Below are positions 1 through 8,721 of a DNA stretch of 64,000 nucleotides, piece by piece. The stretch covers positions 248,001 through 312,000 of the forward strand of contig JADJCP010000001.1 of NCBI GenBank assembly GCA_016703155.1, in the 5' to 3' direction. Origin of the DNA: Hydrogenophilales bacterium (GTDB taxonomy: Bacteria > Pseudomonadota > Gammaproteobacteria > Burkholderiales > Thiobacillaceae). Position numbers and translations under genes: made by a program. The stretch's first letter is position 1; every line of letters begins with the position of its first letter. The notes under the pieces are model-generated. The model was given only the letters and a program-made list of their open reading frames with translations, was not told the origin of the DNA and made no database searches.

Positions 1-890
1 GAAACCGCCTTGAGGGCCGCATCGCTAAGCCGAAGCTGCTCCTGACCCCGCTTGATCGCCGTGATGTCGGTCACCAGTCCGAAAACGCCCTGTACCTGGC
101 CGTCGACTTTGTGTGGAATGTATTGGGCCAGGACGTGCAGGGTTTCACCATCGGGCTTGGGTAACAGACCTTCAAACGACTGGGGTTCGCCACGCAAAGC
201 GGCGCGAATGTAGGGCTCGCGTATCCGAAACAGGTCGTCGCCCACCAGATCCTGTATCCGGATTGTCTGCATTTCCGTCTCCGGGCGGCCAAACAGGTGG
301 GTGTATGCCTTGCTCGCGAAGGTGTAACGAAGATCCGGGGTCCAGTAGCCCAGCAGGGCGGGAATGTTGTCGGCAATTGCCTTGATGAAATTCTCGCTCT
401 CGCGTAGTTTCGCCTCGGCTTGCTTGCGCTCATCGATGTCGCTCAACACGATACCCAGTACCGCTTCGCCGCTTTCGTCCCGCGCCCTGGAGACCGCCAG
501 ACGCACCCAGAATGACGCGCCGTTGTGCTTCACCATCCGCAACTCGCGCGACTGCGGCTCCCCGGTCTCGATGAGCCGTTGGCGCAGCTGGTCGTAGATG
601 CCTGCATCTTCCTGAAGGATGAAGCGGCTGATTCGCTGCTTTACCAGCGCGCCACGGTCCACGTCCAGCCAGGCGGTTACGGTGAGATTGGCTTGCAGGA
701 TCACGCCGGGCTCGTTGAGGGTTAAATAGCCTACCCGCGCCAGGTCATACCGGTCGAAACGGCCCTCCTCCCCGAACTTGGCTTCTATCTGCATCTGGCG
801 CCGTGCCTCGCTCTGCGTCTCTGGTTCAAACGGGTGTAACCGAAGTTCATGCGGGAGTGCCTCGGATGCGCGTCCCGCATGATGTCCCAT
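1..890 (-). CDS. PAS-domain sensor/signalling protein, N-terminal part (runs off left edge)
   Basis: The open frame starts at an ATG at 888-890, just after an in-frame TGA, and continues without a stop to base 1, giving at least 296 residues. After a short N-terminal helix it has two consecutive PAS domains. The first spans about residues 45-150 and contains DLARVGYLTLNEPGVI and SRFILQEDAGIY, and ends in the PAC-type segment VLSDIDERK. The second spans about 160-280, from NFIKAIADNIPALLGYW to GVFGLVTDITAIK. Such tandem PAS modules feed histidine kinase, GGDEF or EAL output domains, but the output domain lies outside the window, so the signalling type cannot be told. No transmembrane segment is seen in the visible part, suggesting a cytoplasmic sensor. 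It is transcribed away from the nir genes. Confidence 0.8.
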   Translation of the reverse strand, partial: MGHHAGRASEALPHELRLHPFEPETQSEARRQMQIEAKFGEEGRFDRYDLARVGYLTLNEPGVILQANLTVTAWLDVDRGALVKQRISRFILQEDAGIYDQLRQRLIETGEPQSRELRMVKHNGASFWVRLAVSRARDESGEAVLGIVLSDIDERKQAEAKLRESENFIKAIADNIPALLGYWTPDLRYTFASKAYTHLFGRPETEMQTIRIQDLVGDDLFRIREPYIRAALRGEPQSFEGLLPKPDGETLHVLAQYIPHKVDGQVQGVFGLVTDITAIKRGQEQLRLSDAALKAV

Positions 891-1094
891 ACATCATGAT
901 TACGCACGCCGTGTTCAGGGGCCGGATCATAAAGCCGTTCACCCCGGTTGGCGCGCGTTCAACACTGCCGCGTGTGCGTTAAAGGATTCGCCTGGGAGTG
1001 TCCAAGATGGCACAACGGTGGTTATAAGTGGATATGCCTAAAGAAGTATGCCGTAAGCAGTAGGTGCGGGACGCCGATTCCGGGGCGCATATAG

Positions 1095-2270
1095 TCATGC
1101 GGGAGTCTTCATGACATCGCCGGTATACAGCGCGGCGATCAGATCCGACTGGGTGATCATGCCGACGATGCGTTTGCCGGCATCGACCACGGGTACATGG
1201 TGCATGCCCCGGTCGGACAGCATGGGCACGAGTTCGACGATATGCTGGGCCTCGGACACGGTGAACACCGGCGCGGCCATGATCTGCCCGACCACCTCCG
1301 GTTTATCCGTGTAGAGCCCCGGCGTCGGGCGGATGAACTCGATCAGTTTGTCCTTGAAGGTAGCATAGGTCTTGAGTTCGGCACGCTTCAGGAAATCGAC
1401 CAGGGTGATGACGCCGATGACGCGCCGAAATGAGTCGACCACGGGGATCGCCTTGATCTTGTGGTAACGCAGCAGCGCCCAGGCTTCTTCCAGGTCGGTG
1501 CCGTATTCGACGGTCACCAGGTCGCGCGACATGATGTCGCCGCAGGTGATGTTGCCCATCTTGCGGCGGAAGGCATGCACGCCCGCCTGGGCGTAGACGC
1601 GAGCCAGGTCGGCCTCGCAGACGTCGAGGTAGCTGTCCATGTCGCGCAGGGCGAGGCGCAGGTCGTCGCGGTCCAGCCCAAGGCGCGCCAGCGGCGTCGG
1701 GTCCGCGTGGCGGTGCTTCGTATCCTTGCGGCGCGGCCCGGTGGGATAGCGGTGCCCCGGCAGGAGGTTGTTGATGGCCAAGGCCAGAACGAGCAGCAGC
1801 ATGACATTCAGGCCGACCGGCGCCAGCATGAAACCGAAGCCCTTGGCATGCACCGCCTCGCCGCCGAGCACCGCCAGCAGGGCCACGGCGCCGCCGGGCG
1901 GATGCAGGCTGTGCGTCAGGTGCATGGCCAGGATGGCCAGCGCCACCGCCGCCGCCGAGGCCAGCCAGGGATCCGGGATCAACCTGGCGCAGGCGATGCC
2001 CAGGAAAACGGCGATCAGGTTGCCGCCCACCAGCGGCCAGGGCTGGGCCAGTGGGCTCTTCGGCGTGGCGAACAGCAGCACGGCCGAGGCTCCCATGGAG
2101 GCCACCAGCACGACCAGACCGGCGCCGTCGATGAATCTGGCGCTGACGAAGCCCACCACGAGCACGGCCAAGAATGCCGCCAGGGAGGAGCGCAGTTTCT
2201 CGCCCAGGCTCAGCGGCGTCGCGTCCGAGACCAGGAAGGGGCGCAAACGCCGAACCAGCGCGACGATCAT
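1095..2270 (-). CDS. HPP-family membrane protein with C-terminal CBS pair
   Basis: 391 residues. Residues 1-170 form an HPP-family integral membrane domain of about four helices, with the family signature HSLHPPGGA near residue 115. A cytoplasmic linker follows, then two CBS domains at about residues 240-385 (GDIMSRDLVTVEYGTD; IMAAPVFTVSEAQHIVE), which usually bind adenosine nucleotides and regulate the attached domain. Some HPP proteins are implicated in nitrite transport in plants and cyanobacteria, which would fit this operon, but that is inference. The ATG at 2268-2270 is chosen because it overlaps the upstream MOSC stop by four bases (ATGA); a longer in-frame ORF reads back into MOSC in another frame and is discarded. 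It is the last gene of the nir transcription unit. Confidence 0.85.
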   Translation of the reverse strand: MIVALVRRLRPFLVSDATPLSLGEKLRSSLAAFLAVLVVGFVSARFIDGAGLVVLVASMGASAVLLFATPKSPLAQPWPLVGGNLIAVFLGIACARLIPDPWLASAAAVALAILAMHLTHSLHPPGGAVALLAVLGGEAVHAKGFGFMLAPVGLNVMLLLVLALAINNLLPGHRYPTGPRRKDTKHRHADPTPLARLGLDRDDLRLALRDMDSYLDVCEADLARVYAQAGVHAFRRKMGNITCGDIMSRDLVTVEYGTDLEEAWALLRYHKIKAIPVVDSFRRVIGVITLVDFLKRAELKTYATFKDKLIEFIRPTPGLYTDKPEVVGQIMAAPVFTVSEAQHIVELVPMLSDRGMHHVPVVDAGKRIVGMITQSDLIAALYTGDVMKTPA

Positions 2271-2947
2271 GTTTTCGGCGAATCGGCCAAGCGCCGGGCG
2301 GCGCGTTCGCGCCAACTGCCACTCAATAGCGCCATGCCGGCGAGCGCCGCGAGTCCGTGCCGATCCTCCGATGCTTCGAACAGCACAGCCCAGACACGTG
2401 TCAGCGGCCACTCGGGTTGCGGCCGTTCGATCAGCGACAGCCGGTCGCCGACGCCCGCCGCGCCTGTCACCAGAACCCGGAAATACCAGCCGCCCCGGCC
2501 CGTTTGCAGCACCCGCCGCGGCATGTCCGGCTGCTCGAAGCGTAGGTTCAGCTTGGCGCAGGGCTGACGCCCCTGCGAGACCTGGATCACGGCGTCGCCC
2601 AGGGTAAAGACATCGCCCAGGCACACCGCCGCCTCGGTCAACCCGCGCGTCGACAGGTTCTCGCCGAAAGCGCCAATTTCAAAGAAATGCGCGCGGTCGG
2701 GCAGTTCGCGGCACCACTCGGCGTAGTGCTCCGAGGGGTAAAGATGCAGAGCCTTATCCGGCCCGCCGTGATGGCGGGTGTCCGCCTGGGCATCGCCAGA
2801 CACGCCCGCCCGGGTGAGCATGACGCGCCCGTCGAGCGCGCTTTTGCGGATGGCGCTCGCCATCCCCTCTGGACCGAGCGGCGCGACAGCGCCGGCGCGC
2901 AACGACAATAATTCCGCGGACACTCCCGGCGGCGTCAGCGACGTCAC
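2267..2947 (-). CDS. MOSC domain protein, YiiM-like
   Basis: 226 residues, starting at GTG (2945-2947) that overlaps the stop of the Crp/Fnr gene (GTGA). The protein matches the YiiM type: N-terminal MOSC beta barrel with GDAQADTRHHGGPDKALH, AFGENLS and the presumed sulfur-carrying cysteine in SQGRQPCAKLN, followed by a C-terminal 3-alpha region. MOSC proteins handle molybdenum-cofactor-linked sulfur or reduce N-hydroxylated substrates in E. coli YiiM and YcbX. Why one sits inside a nitrite reductase operon is unclear; protection from N-oxide by-products is a possibility only. No truncation is seen. Confidence 0.85.
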   Translation of the reverse strand: MTSLTPPGVSAELLSLRAGAVAPLGPEGMASAIRKSALDGRVMLTRAGVSGDAQADTRHHGGPDKALHLYPSEHYAEWCRELPDRAHFFEIGAFGENLSTRGLTEAAVCLGDVFTLGDAVIQVSQGRQPCAKLNLRFEQPDMPRRVLQTGRGGWYFRVLVTGAAGVGDRLSLIERPQPEWPLTRVWAVLFEASEDRHGLAALAGMALLSGSWRERAARRLADSPKT

Positions 2948-3819
2948 GCGCCAGTCGCCCGGTTTGGCTGACTGGCGGGCGTCTCCGGATCCTGCCCGGA
3001 AACATCGACGGGAAGCAGTTCGTGCAATTTATCGAGGCTGGAAAAGTGAAACCCGGTTGCGTCGGTGGCAAGCCAGCCTTCACGTTTCCAACTGCTCAGG
3101 ACGCGCGCGATGGTTTCGATGCGCGCGTCGACGATATCACTGATGTGCTCCAGGGTCAGGTTGATGGGCAAGCGCGCCGCGCCTGCCTGCCTGTCGACGC
3201 CATAGCGCTCGATGAGCATGGTCATCAGAGCGGCCAGGCGCTCCGCGACACTGCCCGCGCTGATGATCTCGATCTTGCGTATGAACGACTCGGTGAAATG
3301 GCCGAGCTCGATCATGAGGGGGGCGGCCAGCTCGGCATGCCGCTCGGCGAACTCGACCAGGGCATCGGGGTCGAGCAGAATCGCCGTCATGCCGTCGTTC
3401 ATGGCCAGGACATCGGTCGGGTACTTCATGCCGGCCCAAATGGCGTATATCCCGATCGAATCGCCCGGACCATACAGGCCGTAAGTACGACTGACGCCGG
3501 CACGATTGTGCCGCGCGGCCTTCGCCAGGCCCTGCTCGATGAACAGGACCTGACGACAGTGCTCCCCCGCGCGCCAGATCGTTTCATCCGTCCGAAACAC
3601 CCGCACGCTCGCTGCCTCGGCGAGTAGCCGCAAGCTGCCGAGCGACAATTTCGCGAACATCTCGAAACGCCGCAAACGCTTCGCCAGCTCCAGTCTGCCA
3701 GGTTGCCCGGCGGGCAACGGCTCCTGCCGCTTGCCGCGACGGAAGACACTGCGTGGCAGGTCGACCGGAAATGCCTGGTTGCGCTCCGGAGAAATCGTGC
3801 GTGGCATACGCGGGCTCAA
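2944..3819 (-). CDS. Crp/Fnr-family transcriptional regulator (DNR/NnrR-like)
   Basis: 291 residues if the TTG at 3817-3819 is used; this overlaps the nirN stop (TTGA) and has GGGGA upstream. An ATG at 3805-3807 is the alternative start. The N-terminal cyclic-nucleotide-binding-type beta roll covers about residues 50-170, then a dimer helix and a C-terminal winged helix (about 220-270) with LTLEHISDIVDARIETIARVL. The recognition helix has E-x-x-A-R where FNR has E-x-x-S-R. There is no N-terminal cysteine cluster, so it is not an oxygen-sensing FeS FNR; heme-based NO sensors of the DNR type lack it too. Its position in the nir operon and the FNR/DNR boxes upstream of nirS suggest that it controls this cluster, including itself; this is inferred. 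Confidence 0.85.
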   Translation of the reverse strand: MSPRMPRTISPERNQAFPVDLPRSVFRRGKRQEPLPAGQPGRLELAKRLRRFEMFAKLSLGSLRLLAEAASVRVFRTDETIWRAGEHCRQVLFIEQGLAKAARHNRAGVSRTYGLYGPGDSIGIYAIWAGMKYPTDVLAMNDGMTAILLDPDALVEFAERHAELAAPLMIELGHFTESFIRKIEIISAGSVAERLAALMTMLIERYGVDRQAGAARLPINLTLEHISDIVDARIETIARVLSSWKREGWLATDATGFHFSSLDKLHELLPVDVSGQDPETPASQPNRATGA

Positions 3820-5552
3820 TGGCTCGTCCCCGCCGACAACCGGGTCTTGTTCCAGACGTTGTATTTACCCACCGGGCGTTTCATGGGCAGACGCTTGATC
3901 TCCTTGAAGGTTTTCGCGTCGTAGACGATCAGCGCGCCCTCCATTTCCCACAGCGATACCAGCGCGTATTTGCCGTAGCGATCGAATTCGACGTGCGTGG
4001 CGGTCTTGCCGGGTTCCGGCTTGAGGTCGGCGACGACTTCCAGGGTGCGCTTGTCGATGACGTGCATGACATCCTTGTTTTTGCCGAAGAAGACGTCGGC
4101 CCAGGCGTAGGGGGTTGCCTCGTGGCTGCGCAGGAAGAAGCCCGGGCCCTGCGTCGGGATGACCTTGACGGTTTTCCACGTCTTCATGTCGATGACCGAG
4201 ATCTTGCCATCCTTGAGGTTGGGCGAGGCCATGACCGGATGGACCACGCCCTCCTTGTCGGTCCAGTCCCAGGTGATGCCGGAGCCGAGATGCGGCATGC
4301 CTTCCAGGTCGAGATCGGCGACCTTGCGGCCGGCGCCCAGGTGGATGACCTGGCCCTTGGGTTTGTCGCGCGAAGCGCCGAGGATGTAATCGTATTTCTG
4401 GTCGAAGAAGAAGTCGTCGAGGATGTCGTCGAGGACGATCTGGCGCACCGGCAGCGGGCCTTTTTCCGGGATGGCTTCCTTGAGCTGGTAATCGTGCACG
4501 AGGCCCTTGTAGACCGGCCGGCCATCGTAGGGAATCTCCCAGACCTCGGGGATGTCCTTGAGCGCGGCGATGAAACTGTTGCGCGGTCGGGCGTCGTAGA
4601 CGGCGGAGACGCGCGAGGTCTTGCCGTCCCTGCTGGCCACCGGGATCACCTTGACCAGGGACAGATCCTTGCCGCTCAACGCGACCAGGGTATGCGGCAG
4701 GTAATTGGCGACCATAACGTAGTTGCCGTCGCTGGAGACCGCGACATTGCGCGTGTTGATGCCGGCGCGCACTTCCGCGACCACTTTCAGGTTCCACAGA
4801 TCGTACTTGGTGATCCAGCCGTCGCGCGAAGCCCAGTAGATGAAACGACCGTCCTGGGTGAACTTCGGCCCGCCGTGCAGGGCATAGCGGGTCTGGAAAC
4901 GATGGATCGGCTCCATGACATCGCCGTCGAGGACGCTGATGTGGTGGTCGCCATGTTCGACGACCAGGGTGATGTTGCTGGGATCGGCCTTGAATACCGG
5001 CCTGGCCGGCAGGTCGATGTTTTCCGCATTGACGATCCGGGAGGCCTTGATGTCGTCCGCATCCCACTTCGGCGGGATCGTGTTCGGCGTGTAGATCCAC
5101 TCGGAGAGCGCCTTGATCTCGTCCGGCTGAAGGATGTCCCTGAAGGGCGGCATCTGCGTCGCCGGCAAGCCCTCGGCGATGGCCTTGGCGGCTTCCGGTT
5201 TCTTCAGCCGGGCCAGGGATTCCGGCAGCAGCGTCGGCCCCATGCCGCCGAGGCGGTTGGGCGCATGGCAGGAGAGGCAGTGGGTGTCGTAGAGTTTCTC
5301 GGGATCGGGGGCGGCGTGGGCGGCGGTACCATGAAACAAGGCGATGGCAGCCACCAGGAATGGTGCCGCCCACCAGCGTATCGCAACGTGGCCTCCCCCT
5401 TTTAAAAAGGGGGAATGAGGGGGATTTAGCGGACGCTCGAACAGTGCAAGCGCTAGAGAAATCCCTGATGAGGCCCCTACCCTTCGGTACCCTACCCCCC
5501 CTTTTTCAAAGGGGGGAATCGCCTTGCTTTCATGGCGCGGCATGTGAGTCAT
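3816..5552 (-). CDS. nirN: NirN-like cytochrome c/d1 protein of heme d1 biosynthesis
   Basis: 578 residues. The mature protein has one class I c-heme motif, CLSCH (residues 92-96), followed by an eight-bladed d1-type beta propeller homologous to NirS and NirF, ending KYNVWNKT. NirN is a periplasmic dehydrogenase that performs the last step of heme d1 formation and hands the cofactor to NirS. The ATG at 5550-5552 overlaps the nirJ stop (ATGA). The signal peptide (about residues 56-80, IRWWAAPFLVAAIALF...AHA) does not start at the initiator: about 50 extra residues precede it, encoded by a palindromic repeat element (5392-5520). No start codon lies between the element and the signal peptide in this frame, so either the leader is translated or the ORF is mis-expressed. 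NirF lacks the c-heme, which separates the two. Confidence 0.88.
   Translation of the reverse strand: MTHMPRHESKAIPPFEKGGVGYRRVGASSGISLALALFERPLNPPHSPFLKGGGHVAIRWWAAPFLVAAIALFHGTAAHAAPDPEKLYDTHCLSCHAPNRLGGMGPTLLPESLARLKKPEAAKAIAEGLPATQMPPFRDILQPDEIKALSEWIYTPNTIPPKWDADDIKASRIVNAENIDLPARPVFKADPSNITLVVEHGDHHISVLDGDVMEPIHRFQTRYALHGGPKFTQDGRFIYWASRDGWITKYDLWNLKVVAEVRAGINTRNVAVSSDGNYVMVANYLPHTLVALSGKDLSLVKVIPVASRDGKTSRVSAVYDARPRNSFIAALKDIPEVWEIPYDGRPVYKGLVHDYQLKEAIPEKGPLPVRQIVLDDILDDFFFDQKYDYILGASRDKPKGQVIHLGAGRKVADLDLEGMPHLGSGITWDWTDKEGVVHPVMASPNLKDGKISVIDMKTWKTVKVIPTQGPGFFLRSHEATPYAWADVFFGKNKDVMHVIDKRTLEVVADLKPEPGKTATHVEFDRYGKYALVSLWEMEGALIVYDAKTFKEIKRLPMKRPVGKYNVWNKTRLSAGTSH
5392..5520. repeat. 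Paired palindromic repeat element inserted in frame in the nirN 5' end
   Basis: Two hairpin cores, CCCCCTTTTAAAAAGGGGG (around 5395-5413) and CCCCCCCTTTTTCAAAGGGGGG-like (5494-5516), bracket about 80 bases. Read on the minus strand they encode IPPFEKGG and NPPHSPFLKGGG, a peptide signature I recognise from dispersed small palindromic repeats in proteobacterial genomes. The element lies between the nirN start codon and its signal peptide and keeps the frame open. Confidence 0.75.
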
Positions 5553-6718
5553 ATTGTTGCTTCCAGGCAAAATGGTTGGACGACGCCGACTTCCTCGTCC
5601 GACAGGTAACAGCCCGGGTCTTCCGCCCAGAAGTCGCCCGAGGTCTGCCAGGCGCGCACCCGGGTGTTGCCGTTGCAGATGACGCGCTGGTCGCACGCCC
5701 CGCAGCGTCCGGTGACCTGCCTGGGCGATTGCTTCAGCCCGGCCATCAATGGATCGGAGACATCCGACCAGATTGCGCCGAAGGGCCGATCCTTGACGTT
5801 GCCCAGGGGATAGTTCCACCACATGGTGTCGGGGTGCACGTCGCCGAGGTTGTCGATGTTGGCGACATTGACGCCGGAGGCGTTGCCGCCCCATTGCGCC
5901 AGTTTGGCGCGGATATGTTCGTAATGCTCGGGAAAGCGCGCGGCGACCCAGTGCAGCAGGTAGACACCATCGGCGTCGTTGTTGCCGGTGACGAACTCGC
6001 GCGGCTGGCCGGCCTGGACGTGACGCCAGCAACGGTCGAAGAGCAGGTCCATGGCCGTGCGCGTGGTGCGGAAACGGGCATCGTCCTTGCGATTCTTGTT
6101 GCCACGTCCGGCGTAGTTCAGGTGCGACAGGTAGAACTTGGCGATGCCCTCGGCTTCCATCAGGTCGAGCATGGCCGGGAAGTCGTGGGCGTTTTCCTGG
6201 GCAATGGTAAAGCGGATGCCGACCTTGGCACCCGCCGCCTTGCACAGACGGACGCCATTCAGGGCCGCATCGAAAGACCCTTCCTTGCGCCGGAAGCGGT
6301 CATGGGTTTCGCGGATGCCGTCCAGGCTGATACCGACATAATCGAAGCCGGTGTCGGCGATGGCCTGGACATTGGCTTCGTTCACCAGGGTGCCGTTGCT
6401 CGACAGGCCGACGTAGAAGCCGAGCTGTTTCGCCCGCCGGCCGATGTCGAAGATATCCGGACGCAATAGCGGTTCACCGCCGGAGAGGATGATCACCGGC
6501 ACGCGCGCCGCCTTCAGGTCGTCCATCACCCGAAAGACCGATGCGGTATCCAGCTCGCCCGGGAAATCCTTGTCGGCGGAGATCGAGTAGCAATGCTTGC
6601 AGGTGAGGTTGCAGCGCCGCACCAGGTTCCAGATCACCACCGGACCGGCCGGGTTGCGCTTTGGTCCGGGGGGGGTCGGGCGGATCAGTTCCTGCATGAA
6701 TTGGGTGACTCGGAACAT
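5549..6718 (-). CDS. nirJ: Heme d1 biosynthesis radical SAM protein NirJ
   Basis: 389 residues, starting at the ATG at 6716-6718, two bases after the nirH stop. The radical SAM cluster motif is CNLTCKHC near residue 36, followed by GGEPLLRPD, which contacts SAM. The C-terminus has a second cysteine cluster, CGACDQRVICNGNTRV plus a later DPGC, as in SPASM/twitch-type proteins that bind an auxiliary iron-sulfur cluster. NirJ removes two propionate side chains from 12,18-didecarboxysiroheme on the way to heme d1, in the cytoplasm. Length and motifs are normal. It sits between the siroheme decarboxylase genes and nirN, which supplies the next periplasmic step. Confidence 0.95.
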   Translation of the reverse strand: MFRVTQFMQELIRPTPPGPKRNPAGPVVIWNLVRRCNLTCKHCYSISADKDFPGELDTASVFRVMDDLKAARVPVIILSGGEPLLRPDIFDIGRRAKQLGFYVGLSSNGTLVNEANVQAIADTGFDYVGISLDGIRETHDRFRRKEGSFDAALNGVRLCKAAGAKVGIRFTIAQENAHDFPAMLDLMEAEGIAKFYLSHLNYAGRGNKNRKDDARFRTTRTAMDLLFDRCWRHVQAGQPREFVTGNNDADGVYLLHWVAARFPEHYEHIRAKLAQWGGNASGVNVANIDNLGDVHPDTMWWNYPLGNVKDRPFGAIWSDVSDPLMAGLKQSPRQVTGRCGACDQRVICNGNTRVRAWQTSGDFWAEDPGCYLSDEEVGVVQPFCLEATI

Positions 6719-6720
6719 GC

Positions 6721-7218
6721 TCAGTCTCCTATCCGCAATCCGGTTTTTTTCAGGATGCGGCTGCTGTACAGAATATCGTGTGCCCGGCAGGCCTGGCCCA
6801 GGGTTTGGCTGATTTCGGCGGCGTAGCCGAGCACCTCGCCGCGGTCGTGACCGTGCACCATGGCGAAGAGGTTGTAGGGCCAACGCGACCCGGCGCGGGG
6901 CCGGCGGTAGCAGTGGCTGACGCAGGGCAGCCGGCCGACCAGCTCGCCCAGCCGATCGACCTCGGCATCATCCACGTCCCAGACCGTCATGCCGTTGGCG
7001 ACAAAGCCCAGGGCGTAATGGTTGGGCACGACGCCGATGCGCCGAACGATTCCGACCGCCAGCATCCGCTTCAGCCGGGCCATGACGTCGTCCGGATCGA
7101 GCCCGAGCTGCTCGGCCAGCTGATGGTAAGGACGCGGCGTGAGCGGCAGTCCGGCCTGGGTGGCCTGGATCAGGCGCCTGTCCGTGGCATCCGGTGGATA
7201 GCCTGCGTCAGTGGTCAT
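6721..7218 (-). CDS. nirH: Siroheme decarboxylase subunit NirH
   Basis: 165 residues with an AsnC/Lrp-like fold: winged helix (residues 10-65), then a ferredoxin-like sensor domain with RRIGVVPNHYALGF, YRRPRAGSRWPYNLFAMVHG, and the C-terminal SSRILKKTGLRIG that is typical of NirH. Together with NirD, NirL and NirG it decarboxylates siroheme to 12,18-didecarboxysiroheme. The WPYNLF segment and nearby His/Arg are those linked to substrate binding in AhbA/B homologues. Its ATG overlaps the nirG stop by four bases (ATGA at 7215-7218). NirL is the closest alternative name; gene order and the C-terminus favour NirH. Confidence 0.88.
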   Translation of the reverse strand: MTTDAGYPPDATDRRLIQATQAGLPLTPRPYHQLAEQLGLDPDDVMARLKRMLAVGIVRRIGVVPNHYALGFVANGMTVWDVDDAEVDRLGELVGRLPCVSHCYRRPRAGSRWPYNLFAMVHGHDRGEVLGYAAEISQTLGQACRAHDILYSSRILKKTGLRIGD

Positions 7219-7682
7219 AGCGTCAGCTTCAGTTCGACGAAAAATTCACGTTGCTTGGGAAAGCGGAAGATGTGGTAGCCGGAGATCGACTCCAGATACT
7301 GGAACGTCGACTCCACTTTTTCCGGCGTTTCGGCGGCCGCCACGAACCACATGTTCAGGTCGTGCTCGCGGCGATAGTTGTGGGCGATCTCCGGCTGGGC
7401 ATTGACGAATGCCGCGACGCGATCGAAGTCGTGCTCGGGAACCGACATCGCCGCGAGGACGTTGGCGCCACCCATGCGGTCGGCGTTATAGAGCGGCCCG
7501 AAGCGGGTCAGCGCGCGCGCCGCGAGCAGGCGTTCAATGCGCAGGATCAACTCGCTCTCGGTCAGGCCGAGTGCGCCCGCGGCAACCTCGAAAGGCCGCG
7601 CGCAAACCGGGAAACCGCCTTGCAGGGCGTTGACGATGCGGCGGTCCGTCTCGTCCAGCACATAGTCCAGCGGCGCCATCAT
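7215..7682 (-). CDS. nirG: Siroheme decarboxylase subunit NirG
   Basis: 155 residues from the first of two consecutive ATG codons (7680-7682); the second ATG (7677-7679) is equally possible. The first overlaps the nirDL stop (ATGA). Lrp-like fold: winged helix DETDRRIVNALQGGFP, then TRFGPLYNADRMGG, NYRREHDLNMWFVAAAE and a C-terminal FPKQREFFVELKLTL, features of the NirD/NirG half of the decarboxylase pair (NYxREHxxNxWFV). It pairs with NirH, mirroring the D-L pairing in the fused neighbour. Confidence 0.88.
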   Translation of the reverse strand: MMAPLDYVLDETDRRIVNALQGGFPVCARPFEVAAGALGLTESELILRIERLLAARALTRFGPLYNADRMGGANVLAAMSVPEHDFDRVAAFVNAQPEIAHNYRREHDLNMWFVAAAETPEKVESTFQYLESISGYHIFRFPKQREFFVELKLTL

Positions 7683-8719
7683 GCCGCCTTGGCCAGACTG
7701 GCGTAACGCGCGCCGCATTGCTTGAAGCGGCGCTTCGAGAACAACGGCAGACAGGGAATCGTCTCCAGACCCAGGGTGCGGCGCATGCGCTCGAGTTCGG
7801 CCAGAACGGTGGCCCGGTCGCGGCCGTGGACCATGGAAAACAGGTTATAGGGCCAGTCGGGCAGACGGCGCGGACGCTGGTAGCACAGGGTCACGGCGCT
7901 CTGGCCCGCCAGCTGCCGACCGACGGCGTTGACCCGGTCGTCGGGCACGTCCCAGACAACCATGGCGTTGGCGGTATAGCCCAGCTCGCGATGTCGGACG
8001 ACGACGCCGAAACGCCGGATGATCGACCAGTCTTGCAGACGCTTCAGTCGCTCGCGGCACTCGGCCTCGCGCTGACCGCAGCGCGCGGCGAGGTTGGCGT
8101 AGGGCCGGGTGGTCAGATCCAGTCCGGTTTCAAGGGCGTCCGTCAGGCAATAATCGGCGGATTCCAGACGCGCGCGCAATGCCAAGGCATCCACCGGATT
8201 GCCCGAGGGGTGGCGGTGCGGGCTGAACGGCTTGGGCTCGGCTGGGCCCGAACCTGCGCCCCGGGCAAGCTGGAAACCCAGGTCGATGTGGTAATCGGCC
8301 TGCATCGGCAAATCCAGCGGCTTGAGTCCGGTATCGCGCTGAATCGCCGCCAGCGTCTCGGCCACCTGCGCCCGGCTCGGCGCGGTCACCACGAACCAGA
8401 GGTTGTAGCGATGCTCGCGCTCGTAGTTGTGGTTGACCTCGGGATAGGTATCGATCATGCGCGCCACCGCCTCGACCCGATCCTCCGGACAGGCCACCGC
8501 CGCGAGGGTGCTATGACCCAGGACATGCGGCCGGAACACGGCGCCGATGCGCGAGATATGACCGCGTGCCTTGAGGTCCGAGAGGGCCAGCAATACCCGA
8601 CTTTCCTCGCTGCCCAGGACTCGGGCGATTTCGGCATAGGGCCGGGCGACCAGCGGGAAGGCGCGTTGCCAGTCGTTGAGCAGGCGGAATTCAAGGTCGG
8701 TGAGCGGACGCGTAGCCAT
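7679..8719 (-). CDS. nirDL: Fused siroheme decarboxylase NirDL
   Basis: 346 residues. Two Lrp-like units in one chain: a NirD unit (about 1-165; RIGAVFRPHVLGHS, NHNYEREHRYNLWFVV) and a NirL unit (about 185-346; IIRRFGVVVRHRELGYTANAM, CYQRPRRLPDWPYNLFSMVHG), joined by a linker rich in Pro and Gly. Fused NirDL is a known arrangement in several denitrifiers and works with NirG and NirH in siroheme side-chain decarboxylation. It starts two bases after the nirF stop. Both halves keep the conserved segments, so neither looks decayed. Confidence 0.92.
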   Translation of the reverse strand: MATRPLTDLEFRLLNDWQRAFPLVARPYAEIARVLGSEESRVLLALSDLKARGHISRIGAVFRPHVLGHSTLAAVACPEDRVEAVARMIDTYPEVNHNYEREHRYNLWFVVTAPSRAQVAETLAAIQRDTGLKPLDLPMQADYHIDLGFQLARGAGSGPAEPKPFSPHRHPSGNPVDALALRARLESADYCLTDALETGLDLTTRPYANLAARCGQREAECRERLKRLQDWSIIRRFGVVVRHRELGYTANAMVVWDVPDDRVNAVGRQLAGQSAVTLCYQRPRRLPDWPYNLFSMVHGRDRATVLAELERMRRTLGLETIPCLPLFSKRRFKQCGARYASLAKAA

Positions 8720-8721
8720 GA

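Noticed and set aside
3753..5405. 550-codon plus-strand ORF
   Set aside because: Antisense shadow of nirN; its Val/Asp/Gly-rich translation matches no domain and the minus strand carries clear heme and propeller motifs.
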